DNA of 64,000 bases from JADGHX01 sp035760965 (GTDB lineage: Bacteria; Pseudomonadota; Gammaproteobacteria; Steroidobacterales; Steroidobacteraceae): positions 112,754 to 176,753 of the forward strand of contig DASTRY010000044.1 of NCBI GenBank assembly GCA_035760965.1. The letters run 5' to 3'. The notes beneath the pieces are model-generated. The model made no database searches, was not told the origin of the DNA, and worked only from the letters and a program-made list of their open reading frames with translations. The position numbers were made by a program, and so were the translations under genes. Below, piece by piece: positions 53,347-63,493 of the stretch (positions within the stretch are counted from its first letter, which is position 1; every line of letters begins with the position of its first letter).

Positions 53347-53632
53347 TCGTGTTCACGCATCCGGCATGACCGTCGACACGCGCGACAGTACCGGAAACGT
53401 GAAGGTTTGGGTAAGGGCCCGGCCGTATCGAGCTCGCGCGGTCCAGCGCAGAACGATTCGAACAGACGCGCTTTGCAGCTCGATGTCGCTCGCTGCACGC
53501 CCGCGCGTCTGCGAGCTGCCGCGGTTGTGCGACTGCGGGATGCGCGTCAGCGGCTTGCACGGGTGCGCAGTGGCGAGTGCGCGACTGCGCGGCGCCGCGC
53601 GTCTGCGTGCCGCGCAGTTTCGTGTACACCGA

Positions 53633-54247
53633 TCAGGTCGAGATGCGCCGCTCCGAGCTCGTGCCTCGGCGTGAGCGACCGCGCGGCTGCTGCATTTCCT
53701 CCTCCTCTTCGCTCGCCTCCTGGGGCATCAGCTGCGGATGGATCTCGCTTTCCGCGAGCTCCGTCAGCTCCTCGTCGTAACGCTTGCCTTCTTTCAGCGC
53801 GCGCTCCATCGCCTTGACCGCCGTGCGTTCGCCTGCAGTCTGCGCAAGCGAGCGCGCCGTGCCCCAGGCAGCGATGCAGTAGTGCTCGGTCTTCTGAATG
53901 GCACCGATCAGGACCGCGTCGAGCGCCGGACCCGGCTGGATCTCCTGAGTGTGCTCGCGCGCAGAGTTGATCAAGCCTTCCGCAGCGCTGTTCTTGCGGC
54001 GCCCGGGGCTCTCGTCCATCTCCTCGAGCGCGGACGCGACTTCTTCCAGCACGCGTTCGCCTTCCTCCTGCCGCCGCTCGACCATCTCCTGCAGCTGCTC
54101 CGATTGCACCGCTTTCGTCAGCCGCGGCAACGCGCGGGAGAGTTGTGTCTCGGCACTGTGAATTTCCTGCAGCTCGAGCACGAGGAGCTCGTTGCAGTCC
54201 GGTGAACGTTTTCGTGATCGACCCCGCGATTTGCGCTTGGCGGCCAT
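53633..54247 (-). CDS. DUF892 (YciE/YciF-like) ferritin-like protein
   Basis: 204 aa. After a basic start (MAAKRKSRGRSRKR) comes the DUF892 four-helix bundle: LQEIHSAETQLSRALPRLTKA (metal-ligand Glu/His region), ERVLEEVASALEEM, and AIQKTEHYCIAAWGTARSLA (second ExxH-like site, TEHY). The tail is acidic then Arg/Ser-rich. YciE/YciF proteins are stress-induced, often under RpoS. The sequence alone does not show metal occupancy. Confidence 0.85.
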   Translation of the reverse strand: MAAKRKSRGRSRKRSPDCNELLVLELQEIHSAETQLSRALPRLTKAVQSEQLQEMVERRQEEGERVLEEVASALEEMDESPGRRKNSAAEGLINSAREHTQEIQPGPALDAVLIGAIQKTEHYCIAAWGTARSLAQTAGERTAVKAMERALKEGKRYDEELTELAESEIHPQLMPQEASEEEEEMQQPRGRSRRGTSSERRIST

Positions 54248-54798
54248 GAGTTTCTCCAGTAAGGATGAGTTGAACGCTGAGCACCCACAACGAGCGTCAG
54301 CGAACGTCGTTCCCCGCTTAGCGAACGACGTTCCTGCGCGCCCGCGTCGAGCGGCGCAGCGCGCGCTCGAGGTCAGTTGACCGATGCTTGCCTGCTGCGA
54401 ATGGGCATTTCGACAGCTGCACCTTTCGTCCCACCAATGGCTCGCGCAGTCGAACGAGGCTTGATACCCGCGCTGCTGCTCTCGGGGCGACGTGCCCGGT
54501 AGCCCTTTATCATCCGCGTTGCGCCATCAGCAGTTGCGGCGGAAACATCCGTAGGCACCGCCGCATGAGCCGGCACGCGACAGCACGGCGGCGCTGCTCG
54601 TGGCCCCACCGCTTCGCATCGGCGGCGGCATAGCGATCGCCGTCGAGCCGATCAATCGACGCTGCGCCTATTGCATCCAGAGGCGCGACTACTCGTTTTG
54701 GCCTCGAGACTGGCCACTCGACTACGCGCGCTTGCCTGCGCTGCCCCGACCGCGCAGAAAGTGCGCGGGGCCGGGACAATCTGTGTTAAACAGCGTTC
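54248..54798. other. Intergenic region between DUF892 and kup genes
   Basis: 551 bases between divergent genes. It carries the inverted repeat at 54302-54333 and must hold both promoters. No protein-like reading frame was found on either strand. Confidence 0.55.
54302..54333. promoter_or_regulatory. 10-bp inverted repeat upstream of the DUF892 gene
   Basis: gaacgtcgtt (54302-54311) and aacgacgttc (54324-54333) are perfect reverse complements around a 12-bp loop, 55-86 bp upstream of the DUF892 start. It could be an operator or an RNA hairpin in the leader; there is no T-tract. Confidence 0.45.
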
Positions 54799-56664
54799 GT
54801 GAAGAGCGCTGCAGCTCAATCGACGTTCTCGCTGTCGATCGCCGCAATGGGTGTGGTGTTCGGCGATATCGGGACGAGTCCTCTCTACGCGCTGCGCGCG
54901 TGCTTTTCGGACGTCCTCGGTTTGCCCGTCACCGTGTCGAGCGTGCTCGGTGTGCTGTCGCTGATTTTCTGGTCGCTGCTGCTCGTCATTTCCGTCAAGT
55001 ACGTCGGGATCATTTTGCGCGCCGACAACGATGGCGAAGGCGGTGTGCTCGCGCTGACGACGCGCGTCCTGAACGAACGGCCCATTCGCAACCCAGCGAC
55101 CATTGCCACTCTCGGACTCATTGGCTGTGCGCTGTTCTACGGCGACGGAGTCATCACGCCGGCGGTGACCGTGCTGGGTGCGATCGAGGGTGTGAGCATC
55201 GCGACGCCGGCGTTCGAGCACACGGTGCTGCCGTTGGCAGTGGCGGCCCTCATCGGACTCTTCACGCTGCAGCGGCGCGGGACCGGCGCGATCGGCCGTA
55301 TGTTCGGCCCGCTGATGTGCTTGTGGTTCATCGTGCTCGCGGTGCTCGGAATAACGAGCATCGTCGAGCACCCGTATGTCCTGACGGCGGTCAATCCGAT
55401 CTACGCGCTCAGGTTCTTCGACGAGCACGCCGCTGTCGCCTTCGCGGTGTTCGGCGCGGTCTTCCTCACCGTGACCGGTGGCGAAGCGCTGTATTCCGAT
55501 CTCGGCCACTTCGGGCGCAAGCCGATCGCGACGGCGTGGTTCGCACTCGTCTGGCCTTGCCTCGTGTTGAACTACTTCGGACAAGGCGCGCTGCTGCTCG
55601 CGACGCCCGCCGCCATCAGCAACCCTTTTTATCTCCTCGCGCCGGGCTGGGCGCTCGCGCCGATGGTTGTGCTCGCGACCGCGGCGAGCATCATCGCATC
55701 GCAGGCAGTGATCTCGGGCGTCTTCGCCATCACGCAGCAATGCCAGCAGCTCGGATACGTGCCGCGCATGCGCATCCTTCATTCGTCTGCCGCCGCGGTG
55801 GGACAGGTGTACGTGCCGGTCGTGAATTGGCTCATCTGCATCGCGACGGTGGGGCTCGCCATCGGATTCGGTTCGTCCGCGCGCATCGCGCACGCGTATG
55901 GAGTCGGCGTGTCCAGCACGATGCTCATCGACACGATTCTGATTTTGATACTGCTGTGGGGAGCGCCTGAACGCTCGGCCCGCGCACAGCTCGCGGTACT
56001 GTGCGTGTTGCTGGTCATCGATAGCGCCTTCGTGCTGTCGAACTTGGACAAAGTGCCGACGGGCGGTTGGTTCGCGGTGCTCCTCGGTGTCAGCGTGTTC
56101 GGCTTGATGCGGACGTGGCAGCTGGGACGTCTCATCGTGACGGACAAGATGCGCCGCGAGGAGCGGCCCGTGGCGCGCTTCCTCGAGAAGCTCGAGCGCG
56201 AGCCGCCGCTGCGCGCGCCGGGCGTCGCCGTCTTTCCGACGAGCAATCTCACCGGTATTCCGCGAACGCTGGTGCGTAATCTCAAAATGAACGGTGTGCT
56301 GCACGAACACACGATCATCTTTTCGGTCATCACCGAGCGCATTCCGCGCGTACGCGAGACGAATCGCATCAAGGTGACGACGTTGCGTCCGGGACTCTAT
56401 CGAGTCGTCGCCCGGATGGGCTTCATGGAGTTTCCGGAAGTGCCGAAGCTCTTGCGCTTGGCGCAGCAGTGGCTGCCCGTGCGCACGGACGACGCGGTGT
56501 ATTTCCTCGGTCGAGACGACATCGTCATCGGCACGCAGCGCGGTATGCAGCGCTGGCGCAAGAAGCTGTTTTTATTCCTGGCGCGCAACTCCCAGTATGC
56601 GGCGTCGAGCTTCGGCATCCCGCCGTCGCGCGTGATGGAAGTAGGCGGGCAGGTGGAGATATAA
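54799..56664 (+). CDS. kup: Low-affinity potassium transport system protein Kup
   Basis: 621 aa K+/H+ symporter. Kup signatures: SIAAMGVVFGDIGTSPLYALRACF at the N-terminus, NDGEGGVLALTTRV, GCALFYGDGVITPAVTVLGAIEG, TGGEALYSDLGHFGRKPI, FYLLAPGWALAPMVVLATAASIIASQAVISGVF. About twelve membrane helices are followed by a cytoplasmic C-terminal domain (VLHEHTIIFSVITERIPRV, RYRVVARMGFMEFPEVP-like). The start is GTG at 54799, because the first helix would be cut by any later Met. A GC hairpin at 56670-56685 follows the stop. Confidence 0.95.
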   Translation: MKSAAAQSTFSLSIAAMGVVFGDIGTSPLYALRACFSDVLGLPVTVSSVLGVLSLIFWSLLLVISVKYVGIILRADNDGEGGVLALTTRVLNERPIRNPATIATLGLIGCALFYGDGVITPAVTVLGAIEGVSIATPAFEHTVLPLAVAALIGLFTLQRRGTGAIGRMFGPLMCLWFIVLAVLGITSIVEHPYVLTAVNPIYALRFFDEHAAVAFAVFGAVFLTVTGGEALYSDLGHFGRKPIATAWFALVWPCLVLNYFGQGALLLATPAAISNPFYLLAPGWALAPMVVLATAASIIASQAVISGVFAITQQCQQLGYVPRMRILHSSAAAVGQVYVPVVNWLICIATVGLAIGFGSSARIAHAYGVGVSSTMLIDTILILILLWGAPERSARAQLAVLCVLLVIDSAFVLSNLDKVPTGGWFAVLLGVSVFGLMRTWQLGRLIVTDKMRREERPVARFLEKLEREPPLRAPGVAVFPTSNLTGIPRTLVRNLKMNGVLHEHTIIFSVITERIPRVRETNRIKVTTLRPGLYRVVARMGFMEFPEVPKLLRLAQQWLPVRTDDAVYFLGRDDIVIGTQRGMQRWRKKLFLFLARNSQYAASSFGIPPSRVMEVGGQVEI

Positions 56665-56759
56665 AGCGTCCGCGCCTTTGCGCGGGCTCCACCGCGGCGC
56701 TCCGCGGCACACGCCGTGCTGCACCTCCGTGCAATTCACAGCAGAAAACGGAGTGGCTC

Positions 56760-57557
56760 ATGAACGGGAAACGACGTCCCCTGGCGGTGGTGACCGGCGG
56801 CTCGCACGGCATCGGCTTCGAGCTGACCAAACAGTGCCTCGAGAACGGCTTCGACGTAGTCATCGCAGCGGACCGCGACGTCAAAGAAGCGCTCAGCGCA
56901 CTCGACGGCTTGGGCGGAGGTGCGGTATCGGGCGTCGAGGTGGACCTCGCCAAGCGCGAAGGCGTGGACAAGCTCTGCGCGGCGCTCGGGGAACGCGAGG
57001 TGGATGCGCTGCTCGCGAACGCGGGGCACGGGCTTGGCAAGGCCTTTCTCGACCAGTCTTTCGACGACATCGCCCACGTCATCGACACGAACATCACCGG
57101 CACGCTGTACCTCATCCACCGCATCGGCAACGGCATGCGCGCTCGCCACTCCGGCCGCATCCTCATCACCGGCTCGATCGCGGGCTTCATGCCCGGTTCG
57201 TTCCAGGCCGTCTACAACGGCACGAAGGCCTTCATCGACTCTTTCTCATGGGCCTTGCGCGATGAGCTGAAGGATAGCGGTGTGACCGTGACGTGCCTCA
57301 TGCCGGGCGTGACAGATACCGAATTCTTCGAGCGCGCCGGCCTCATGGACACGAAGGTGGGCACGCAGAAGAACAAGGCGGATCCGGCGAAAGTGGCGCG
57401 CATCGGCTTCAAGGCGATGATGGACGGTGAGGGTGATGTCGTCGCGGGCCTGAAGAACAAACTGCAGACGGCGGTGACGAGCGTGACGCCCCCCGCTGTG
57501 CTGGCCGACCAGCATCGCAAGATGGCAGAGCCGGGAACCGCGCGCTCGAAGCAGTAG
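56760..57557 (+). CDS. Short-chain dehydrogenase/reductase
   Basis: 265 aa classical SDR: VVTGGSHGIGFELTKQCLENG (cofactor site), LLANAGHGLGKAF, ITGSIAGFMPGSFQAVYNGTKAFIDSFSWAL with Ser139, Tyr152 and Lys156 as the catalytic residues. LMPGVTDTEFFERAG follows. The start is set by GGAG 6 bases upstream. The cytoplasmic oxidoreductase acts on an unknown alcohol or ketone. The downstream membrane protein gene is in the same direction but 181 bp away. Confidence 0.86.
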   Translation: MNGKRRPLAVVTGGSHGIGFELTKQCLENGFDVVIAADRDVKEALSALDGLGGGAVSGVEVDLAKREGVDKLCAALGEREVDALLANAGHGLGKAFLDQSFDDIAHVIDTNITGTLYLIHRIGNGMRARHSGRILITGSIAGFMPGSFQAVYNGTKAFIDSFSWALRDELKDSGVTVTCLMPGVTDTEFFERAGLMDTKVGTQKNKADPAKVARIGFKAMMDGEGDVVAGLKNKLQTAVTSVTPPAVLADQHRKMAEPGTARSKQ

Positions 57558-57738
57558 GGGCGAGGGTTCTGCGTGCCGGACAGGCCGCGATCCGGCGCAT
57601 GAAGATTGCGTCACGTCGGGAAAACCCGCCGGGCGCGGGATCGAGAATTGCTCGTGCTGATTGCGAAAGCAGGGTGCCGCCGGCCGGATATGGGACGGCC
57701 GGCGGAGCGACCTCCCTGCTGTCACGGAAGTGGCGCCC

Positions 57739-58959
57739 ATGGCGCGCTCGCTGGATTCGTCCACGGTGTCCGTGGGCGCGGGCTTGCTGCCGGAGCAAGC
57801 ACGTGGTCTCGAGGCCGGCTCTACCGCCACAGGCGGACGCGAGCACAACCGGGTGCTGGCGATCGATGCCGTACGCGGCACGGCCATGCTCTTCGTCGGC
57901 ATCAGTCACACGCGCTACTACGTCGGCGCGGATCATCACATCGCGTCGCTGCTGAAGTGGATCGGCTACCTCGCCGCGCCCGCATTCCTGCTGGTCAGCG
58001 GGATCGCGTGCGGCTACCAGTACAGCAAGTCCACGTCGCGAGAGACGGTCGGCCGCATCGTCGATCGCGGGCTGTTCGTGCTGGTGGTCGGGCACATCCT
58101 CGTGTGCTTGTCGCTTTGGTTCGAGGTGAAGGGCAACGTCTTCGAGCACATCGTCATCACGGATACGATCGGGCTGTGCATTTGCCTGAGCCCGCTGGTG
58201 CGTCACCTGTCCGCGCGCCAGCTCATCGTCGAAGGCATCGCGGTGTTTCTCGTGACGTGCCTCGTGGCCGCGTTCTGGCAGCCCTCCAGCGCGCCGGGCA
58301 AGCTGTTCGGGGCGTTGCTGTTCAGCATCGACTCGAACGACCTGCGGGCGCGCGGTTGGGTGACGCCGACCGTTGCCTACTTCGGCTTCTTTCTGATCGG
58401 GATGGGGATCGGGCGGCTGATCGGGGAGCGCCAAGCGGGCAAGATGTGGCGCCTGGAAGGCCTTGCGAGCCGGCTCGTGTTCGCCGGTACCGTTGCCGTG
58501 GCGGCGGCTGTTACGGTGAATGTGCTCCGGCATTTCGCGAAGCCGTCCCTGCTCGAAGCGATTGCTTCTGGCGGACAGTGGGCAAGCGCGTTGTTAAAGG
58601 CGACGGACGTGCGGCAGCAATTGCCGCCGATGCCGGCCTACGCCGCTTACTACTGCGGAATCGCAATCGCCGGATTGGGCGGAGTCATGAGGCTGCTACA
58701 GCGTGCGCAGACACCGCTCCTCGCAGGACCGGTGCAGGTTGCTGCCGTGGTCGGGCGCGCCTCCTTCATCTCTTACGTGGTCGTTCAGTGGCTGGTCGAC
58801 TTTCTACCGCACTGGATCGGGTTCGGCGCAGTGCTCACGCCGGTGAGCGCGCTTCTGTATCTCGCGCTCGTGATGGCGGTGGTGTTTTTGATCGCCGGTG
58901 CATGGGACCGGATGCGGGCGAACCGCTACCTGACGTTCGGGCTCATCTCCGCGAGGTGA
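57739..58959 (+). CDS. Multi-spanning membrane protein, DUF1624/acyltransferase-like
   Basis: 406 aa with about ten membrane helices. The first conserved segment NRVLAIDAVRGTAMLFVGISHTRYY is the 'D..RG.a...m...H' start of the DUF1624/heparan-alpha-glucosaminide N-acetyltransferase-like superfamily. IGYLAAPAFLLVSGIACGYQ and YFGFFLIGMGIGRLIGE are also consistent. Such proteins transfer acyl groups across the inner membrane to sugars or lipids; the acceptor here is unknown. The ATG at 57739 is chosen because GGAAG stands about 10 bases upstream. Confidence 0.75.
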   Translation: MARSLDSSTVSVGAGLLPEQARGLEAGSTATGGREHNRVLAIDAVRGTAMLFVGISHTRYYVGADHHIASLLKWIGYLAAPAFLLVSGIACGYQYSKSTSRETVGRIVDRGLFVLVVGHILVCLSLWFEVKGNVFEHIVITDTIGLCICLSPLVRHLSARQLIVEGIAVFLVTCLVAAFWQPSSAPGKLFGALLFSIDSNDLRARGWVTPTVAYFGFFLIGMGIGRLIGERQAGKMWRLEGLASRLVFAGTVAVAAAVTVNVLRHFAKPSLLEAIASGGQWASALLKATDVRQQLPPMPAYAAYYCGIAIAGLGGVMRLLQRAQTPLLAGPVQVAAVVGRASFISYVVVQWLVDFLPHWIGFGAVLTPVSALLYLALVMAVVFLIAGAWDRMRANRYLTFGLISAR

Positions 58960-58966
58960 GCCGCGT

Positions 58967-59686
58967 TCACGAGACGAGCTGCTGTCCGCCGTCGATATCG
59001 AAGGTGGCGCCGGTCAGCGCGGTATTGCTCATGATGTGAATGGCGAGCGCGGCGACGTCCGCCGGGCCGACAACGCGCCGGATCGGGAGGGTGGCGCGCA
59101 GCTCGGCGCGGCGCTTCTCGAGATCCGCGCCGAGGATCGACGCGGATAGCGGTGTGTCGACGAATCCTGCCGCGATCAGATTGACGCGGATCGGCGCGAG
59201 CTCGAGAGCGAGATTGGCGATCAGCGTGCCCTGCGCGACCGTTGCCGTCGAGGCGATGGCGAGGCCTGCTCGCGGCCGGCGCGCGCCCGTGCCGCCCATG
59301 AAGGTGAGAGAGCCCGCGGGCCTCACTTTGCCGAATGCGGCCCGGACGACGGCGATTGCGAGCAGCAGATGCTCCGTGAGGCCGCGCTGGGCCTCATCGA
59401 GCGGGATCTGAAGGGCAGGGCCGTAGTGCGGGGCGCCGGCGGTCACCATCACATGATCGACGGGGCCCGGGAAGTCATCGAAGAAAAAGCGCAGCGACTC
59501 GGCGTCGGTGGCGTCGAACGCCGCGATGCTTTGCGCCCCCACCTCGCGCGCGGCGCGTTCGAGCCGCTCCGAATTGCGGCCGATCAGGGTGACGTTAGCG
59601 CCCTCGGCACGGGCGCGGCGCGCCGTTTCGAGCCCGATGCCCGCGCTGCCGCCGATCACAATCAGGGTTTGCCCGAGGAGGTCCAT
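58967..59686 (-). CDS. SDR-fold protein lacking the usual catalytic Tyr-Lys
   Basis: 239 aa. The cofactor motif is intact (LIVIGGSAGIGLETARRA), as is NLIAAGFVDTPLS and a C-terminal LTGATFDIDGGQQLV. The usual YxxxK is absent: the segment in its place reads GARRPRAGLAIASTATVAQG. It may use other residues, bind NAD(P) without turnover, or be a lyase-like variant. The start MDLLGQTL at 59686 puts the Rossmann strand at the N-terminus; an ATG 12 codons earlier is possible. It is convergent with the membrane protein gene. Confidence 0.78.
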   Translation of the reverse strand: MDLLGQTLIVIGGSAGIGLETARRARAEGANVTLIGRNSERLERAAREVGAQSIAAFDATDAESLRFFFDDFPGPVDHVMVTAGAPHYGPALQIPLDEAQRGLTEHLLLAIAVVRAAFGKVRPAGSLTFMGGTGARRPRAGLAIASTATVAQGTLIANLALELAPIRVNLIAAGFVDTPLSASILGADLEKRRAELRATLPIRRVVGPADVAALAIHIMSNTALTGATFDIDGGQQLVS

Positions 59687-60507
59687 GGCGGGAGTAGGCC
59701 AGCGGTCCGCGGATGGCGCCATTGCACGAAGGTATCGAGGCAGGGTGGAGCGTTGCTGCAGCGGTCGCGCTCGCTGCTCGCGGTTCTTTGACCCCTTGGG
59801 GCGGCTATCGGACGCACTCGGTCTCGATGCGGCGTCGTGATGCCGCGAATTTCACGCCGACGCGTTGACCGGCTGTCTAGAAAAGAGCACTCTCGCGGCA
59901 CACGACATGGAGCGTCGTTCATACCCACATGTCGTCGAAAGGAAGCGAAACGACACTCTCACTCTCGAAATTCAACGAATCGGTGCTGAGCGCGGTTGTG
60001 CAGTGCGTCGTCCTGCGGGGTACGTACTGAGGTGGCGACGTGCGTGTGATGTGCGCGCGTGCCTTTTTCTAGAGGCACTGTGAGGTGATCGACGCGGTGT
60101 CACTCGCGGAGAAGCGTGCGGACACATGCATCGTGACGCATCTGCGGGAGATCAGGGCGCGCTCGTCACTGCGAGCGGCGTCGTGCGGGCGATGGCGCTG
60201 CGCGCTGACCTGCGGGTCATGAATCGAAACTCCAGTGCCTGGCACCGTCGCGCCTTCGCAGTGAGGTGCCGAGTGCACGAGGCCCCGCGTCGTGGCATTG
60301 CCTTTCCAGCCGTGCGCGCCGTTTCTGCATCGCCGCAAGCGCGTTACGCGTACTCGTCGACGCAACTATGTTGCAAGTCGTCCGACGAGGCGTTTTCCGT
60401 TACCGCGCTCACGAAAATATAGTTCTTCGGCATCAGACGAAGGGCTCTTAAAATCGACCGGCCTTTATCGTGGTGCCGAAGGTGACAGTCTGGCCAGGGT
60501 GGTCGTC
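59687..60507. other. Long intergenic region before the STN-TonB receptor
   Basis: 821 bases without a gene I can support. The composition becomes noticeably richer in A/T than the left part of the window. It contains a short hairpin (gtgcct/aggcac, 60059-60078) and, near the right end, a candidate promoter (60395-60423). Confidence 0.55.
60395..60423 (+). promoter_or_regulatory. Candidate sigma-70-type promoter of the STN-TonB receptor
   Basis: A -35-like ttccgt (60395-60400) and a strong -10 tatagt (60418-60423) are separated by exactly 17 bp. This would give a leader of about 80 nt before the ATG at 60508. Receptors with STN domains are normally driven by a FecI-type sigma factor, so a housekeeping promoter would be somewhat unexpected. 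Confidence 0.4.
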
Positions 60508-63426
60508 ATGGGTCGAACGGACGCACGCCTTCTATCAGTTCTGCTGATCCTGTTCGTTTGTCGGATCGCAAGCGCCTCCGACGCGAGCCTCATCCGCTTC
60601 GACATTCCCGCCGGCGACGCGCAGAGAACGCTGCTGCAGTTCGTCGCTCAAGCCAACATCGAGATGTTGTATTCATCCGATGACGTGCGCGGCGTGATCA
60701 CGAACGCCGTGTCGGGCGATTTCACCGTTCCCGAAGCGCTGCGATTGATGATCGAGGGAACGGGGCTGGAGGTTTCGTTCGAGCGGGATTTTACGTTTGC
60801 GTCGATCAAGCCGAGTAGGAAGATGGGGAGGAATAGAAGGCAGTCGAGCGCAAATGAGATACGGGTAAAGGAGCCGCTAGATCGGTCTCATTTCGATCGG
60901 CATTTCTCCACAGCGGATCGTGGACTGGAAGAAGTTGTCGTAACAGGAACTCTTCTTCACGGCGTGGGCGACGTTGTTTCGCCGGTACAAGTGCTGAAGC
61001 GAGATGATGTCGGCCGCGTGAGCTATGCCTCAGTGGGCGAGATGACCCAGATGCTGCCTCTCAGTTCTCGCGCAGGTCCGAGTGAGTCATTTCAGAGTGC
61101 GGGAAACTTTACGCGCGGCATGAGTGCAAATCTGCGAGGTCTCGGACCGGGCGCGACTCTGGTTTTGATAAATGGTCATCGACAGGCGATGGCTGGGAAC
61201 GATGGAGATTTTGTCGACCTGTCGGGCATTCCTTGGTCTGCAGTGAATCGAATTGAAGTCCTGCCTGATGGTGCCTCCGCGTTGTACGGATCAGACGCTA
61301 TTGCAGGCGTTGTGAACGTCATCATGCGCGACGACCCCAACGGCAGTGAAACTACAGGTCGGCTGGGGTATACCTCGGATGGCGCACCGGAGCGTTTGGC
61401 ATCGCAACTCTCGTCTTGGGAGTGGGCGTCCGGCCACGCACTGGTCGCCTATCAATACAATGAACGTGGCCAACTCGCAGCTATAGATCGCGCCTACGCG
61501 GCAAGCTCGGATAAGCGGGCGTTGGGAGGTAGCGATTTTCGCAGCATGCGCGCGAGCCCCGGAAATGTTCTGAACCCGACCACGTTGCTTCCTGCCTACG
61601 CTATTCCATCATCCGGTGCGCAATCCGTATCCGATCTCATCCCAAACTCTGTCAACCTGGAAGATCGAAACGCGGTGCTCGAGCTGCTTCCATACCGACA
61701 ATCGCATAGCGCCTACGTGTCTTTTTCACAGAAAGTTGGGGATGTCGCCGAGGTATTTCTCGAAAGTCGAGTTGCTACTCGCCGCGTGCACCAAACCAGT
61801 TATCCCAACGAACAGAATCTTGTTGTGCCGCCTGCGAACCCATATGCGGTCAACCCCTTCGACGGGCTTCCTCTTATCGTCGCGTATAACTTCATCGACG
61901 CGTTGGGTCCTATAGCACTAAAAGCGAAGAGTCTTGGTACGGGTACAACTGCTGGCACACGCATCACTGCAGGAGATTGGCATATCCGCCTCTCAGGAAC
62001 GCACGGCACAGAGAGTGCAGACTTCTCAGCCCTCAATCAGCCAGACCCCGATAGGCTGCAAATAGCACTCTCAAGTAGTGATGCTGCCTCTGCATTCAAC
62101 CCATTCGGCCCTAACAGCCAGGAGACGGTGGATTCCATTCGGCTCAAGGGAAACTATGCATCGAAATCCTCGCTTTCGGACGTCACATTTATTGAAGACG
62201 GAAAACTTTGGTCGTCTGAAAGAGCCGAGGCGAAACTCGCGGTCGGGGCAGCGTGGCGTAATGAGCGCCTGGAGCGAAATCTGCCGACGAGTGGCTCGTT
62301 TTCACGCTCCATAACGTCGCTTTTCGGCGAACTCAGAATCCCGATTGCACCGGTTGTGTCATTGTCTGAGAGTTACCCGCGCCTGGAGTTGTCCGCCGCG
62401 GGCCGGCTGGAGGACTACAGTGATTTTGGATCAGCGACGAACCCGAAGCTGGGGATAAAGTGGGCGCCGACACGCGAAGTGAGGTTGCGTGCGACTTGGG
62501 GCACCTCATTCCGGGCGCCAAAGCTCGTCGATGTTTATGATCTAAACTCGAGCACTGCTGGTCTCGCCGTCATTCCAGATCCTCGTTCCCAGGCAGGTGT
62601 GTCACCGGTGCTTTTTCGCGCCGGCGCAAATCGCAACCTACACGAAGAGCGGGCAACCACTTGGACGGCCGGACTAGACTTCGCGCCGGACGCTGTCCCA
62701 ATCCGCGCATCGTTGACTTACTTCGATCTCGTATATCGGGGCCGTGTTGTTCTACCGGGTCCGGCAGTGGTCCTGGACATTCTGCGGGAGGAAGGTCAGT
62801 GGGCGAGCGTAGTCGAACGAAAACCGTCTCGCACGGAGATCGAGGCCATTTGCGCGGATAGTGTGTTTCACGGCGACGCCACTCAGTGTAGAACTATACC
62901 TATCGCAGCAATCTTGGATCTGCGTCAGCACAATATGGCGACCAGTATTGCGAGAGGATTGGACCTGAACGCTGATCTCAGAGAGCGCACGAGCCTTGGG
63001 ACGCTTGCTGCCAACTTACGCATTGCATACACGCTAAAGTTCGAGCAACGCGGTTCGGATACTTCTCCTTCTGTGAGCATTTTGGATACTGTCGGCAACC
63101 CGCTCTCGCTGAAGTTGCGCGCGGGCGCGGAGTGGAGGCAGCGCCCGGACAATGGTTGGGGTGCGAGTCTTGGGTTCGAGTACGAGGGCGGTTACCGCGA
63201 TGTTGGAAGCGGTCGATCGGTCAGTCCATTCAAATCCGTTGATGTGGCGTTGGGCTATGCCACGACGCAGACGCAGGGACCGCTTTCGAACATGTCGTTA
63301 GAAATTGCTGTTTCAAATGTGTTCAATGCTTCCCCTCCGTTGGTAGACCGTGAGGCTGGTTACGATGTGGCCAACGCGGCCCCATTTGGTCGCGTGGCAA
63401 GTGTAGTGTTGCGAAAGCGCTGGTAG
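60508..63426 (+). CDS. TonB-dependent receptor with N-terminal STN signalling domain
   Basis: 972 aa. The signal peptide (ARLLSVLLILFVCRIASA) is followed by an STN domain (about 28-105: IRFDIPAGDAQRTLLQFVAQANIEMLYSSDDV, then VSGDFTVPEALRLMIEGTGL). A linker, a plug with GLEEVVVTGTLL, NLRGLGPGATLVLINGHRQAMAG and DGASALYGSDAIAGVVNVIM, and a barrel ending VVLRKRW follow. The STN domain signals to FecR-type proteins when cargo binds. Base and codon use differ from the left part of the window (many A/T-ending codons), suggesting transfer. It converges on the small precursor-like gene 67 bp away and may be its uptake or sensing receptor. Confidence 0.9.
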   Translation: MGRTDARLLSVLLILFVCRIASASDASLIRFDIPAGDAQRTLLQFVAQANIEMLYSSDDVRGVITNAVSGDFTVPEALRLMIEGTGLEVSFERDFTFASIKPSRKMGRNRRQSSANEIRVKEPLDRSHFDRHFSTADRGLEEVVVTGTLLHGVGDVVSPVQVLKRDDVGRVSYASVGEMTQMLPLSSRAGPSESFQSAGNFTRGMSANLRGLGPGATLVLINGHRQAMAGNDGDFVDLSGIPWSAVNRIEVLPDGASALYGSDAIAGVVNVIMRDDPNGSETTGRLGYTSDGAPERLASQLSSWEWASGHALVAYQYNERGQLAAIDRAYAASSDKRALGGSDFRSMRASPGNVLNPTTLLPAYAIPSSGAQSVSDLIPNSVNLEDRNAVLELLPYRQSHSAYVSFSQKVGDVAEVFLESRVATRRVHQTSYPNEQNLVVPPANPYAVNPFDGLPLIVAYNFIDALGPIALKAKSLGTGTTAGTRITAGDWHIRLSGTHGTESADFSALNQPDPDRLQIALSSSDAASAFNPFGPNSQETVDSIRLKGNYASKSSLSDVTFIEDGKLWSSERAEAKLAVGAAWRNERLERNLPTSGSFSRSITSLFGELRIPIAPVVSLSESYPRLELSAAGRLEDYSDFGSATNPKLGIKWAPTREVRLRATWGTSFRAPKLVDVYDLNSSTAGLAVIPDPRSQAGVSPVLFRAGANRNLHEERATTWTAGLDFAPDAVPIRASLTYFDLVYRGRVVLPGPAVVLDILREEGQWASVVERKPSRTEIEAICADSVFHGDATQCRTIPIAAILDLRQHNMATSIARGLDLNADLRERTSLGTLAANLRIAYTLKFEQRGSDTSPSVSILDTVGNPLSLKLRAGAEWRQRPDNGWGASLGFEYEGGYRDVGSGRSVSPFKSVDVALGYATTQTQGPLSNMSLEIAVSNVFNASPPLVDREAGYDVANAAPFGRVASVVLRKRW

Positions 63427-63493
63427 AGCTGAGTTCCGGTGCGCACTCGATCCATGAAGCGCACCGGAGGTAATGCAGAAAAGAACCTACTTC

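Noticed and set aside
53347..53632. Plus-strand frames between the threonine-synthase-like and DUF892 genes
   Set aside because: Arg/Ala/Cys-rich readings without any recognisable motif or start signal.
60292..60507. Upstream extension of the STN receptor
   Set aside because: Arg/Ser-rich residues precede a clean signal peptide at 60508, which has AGGG upstream.
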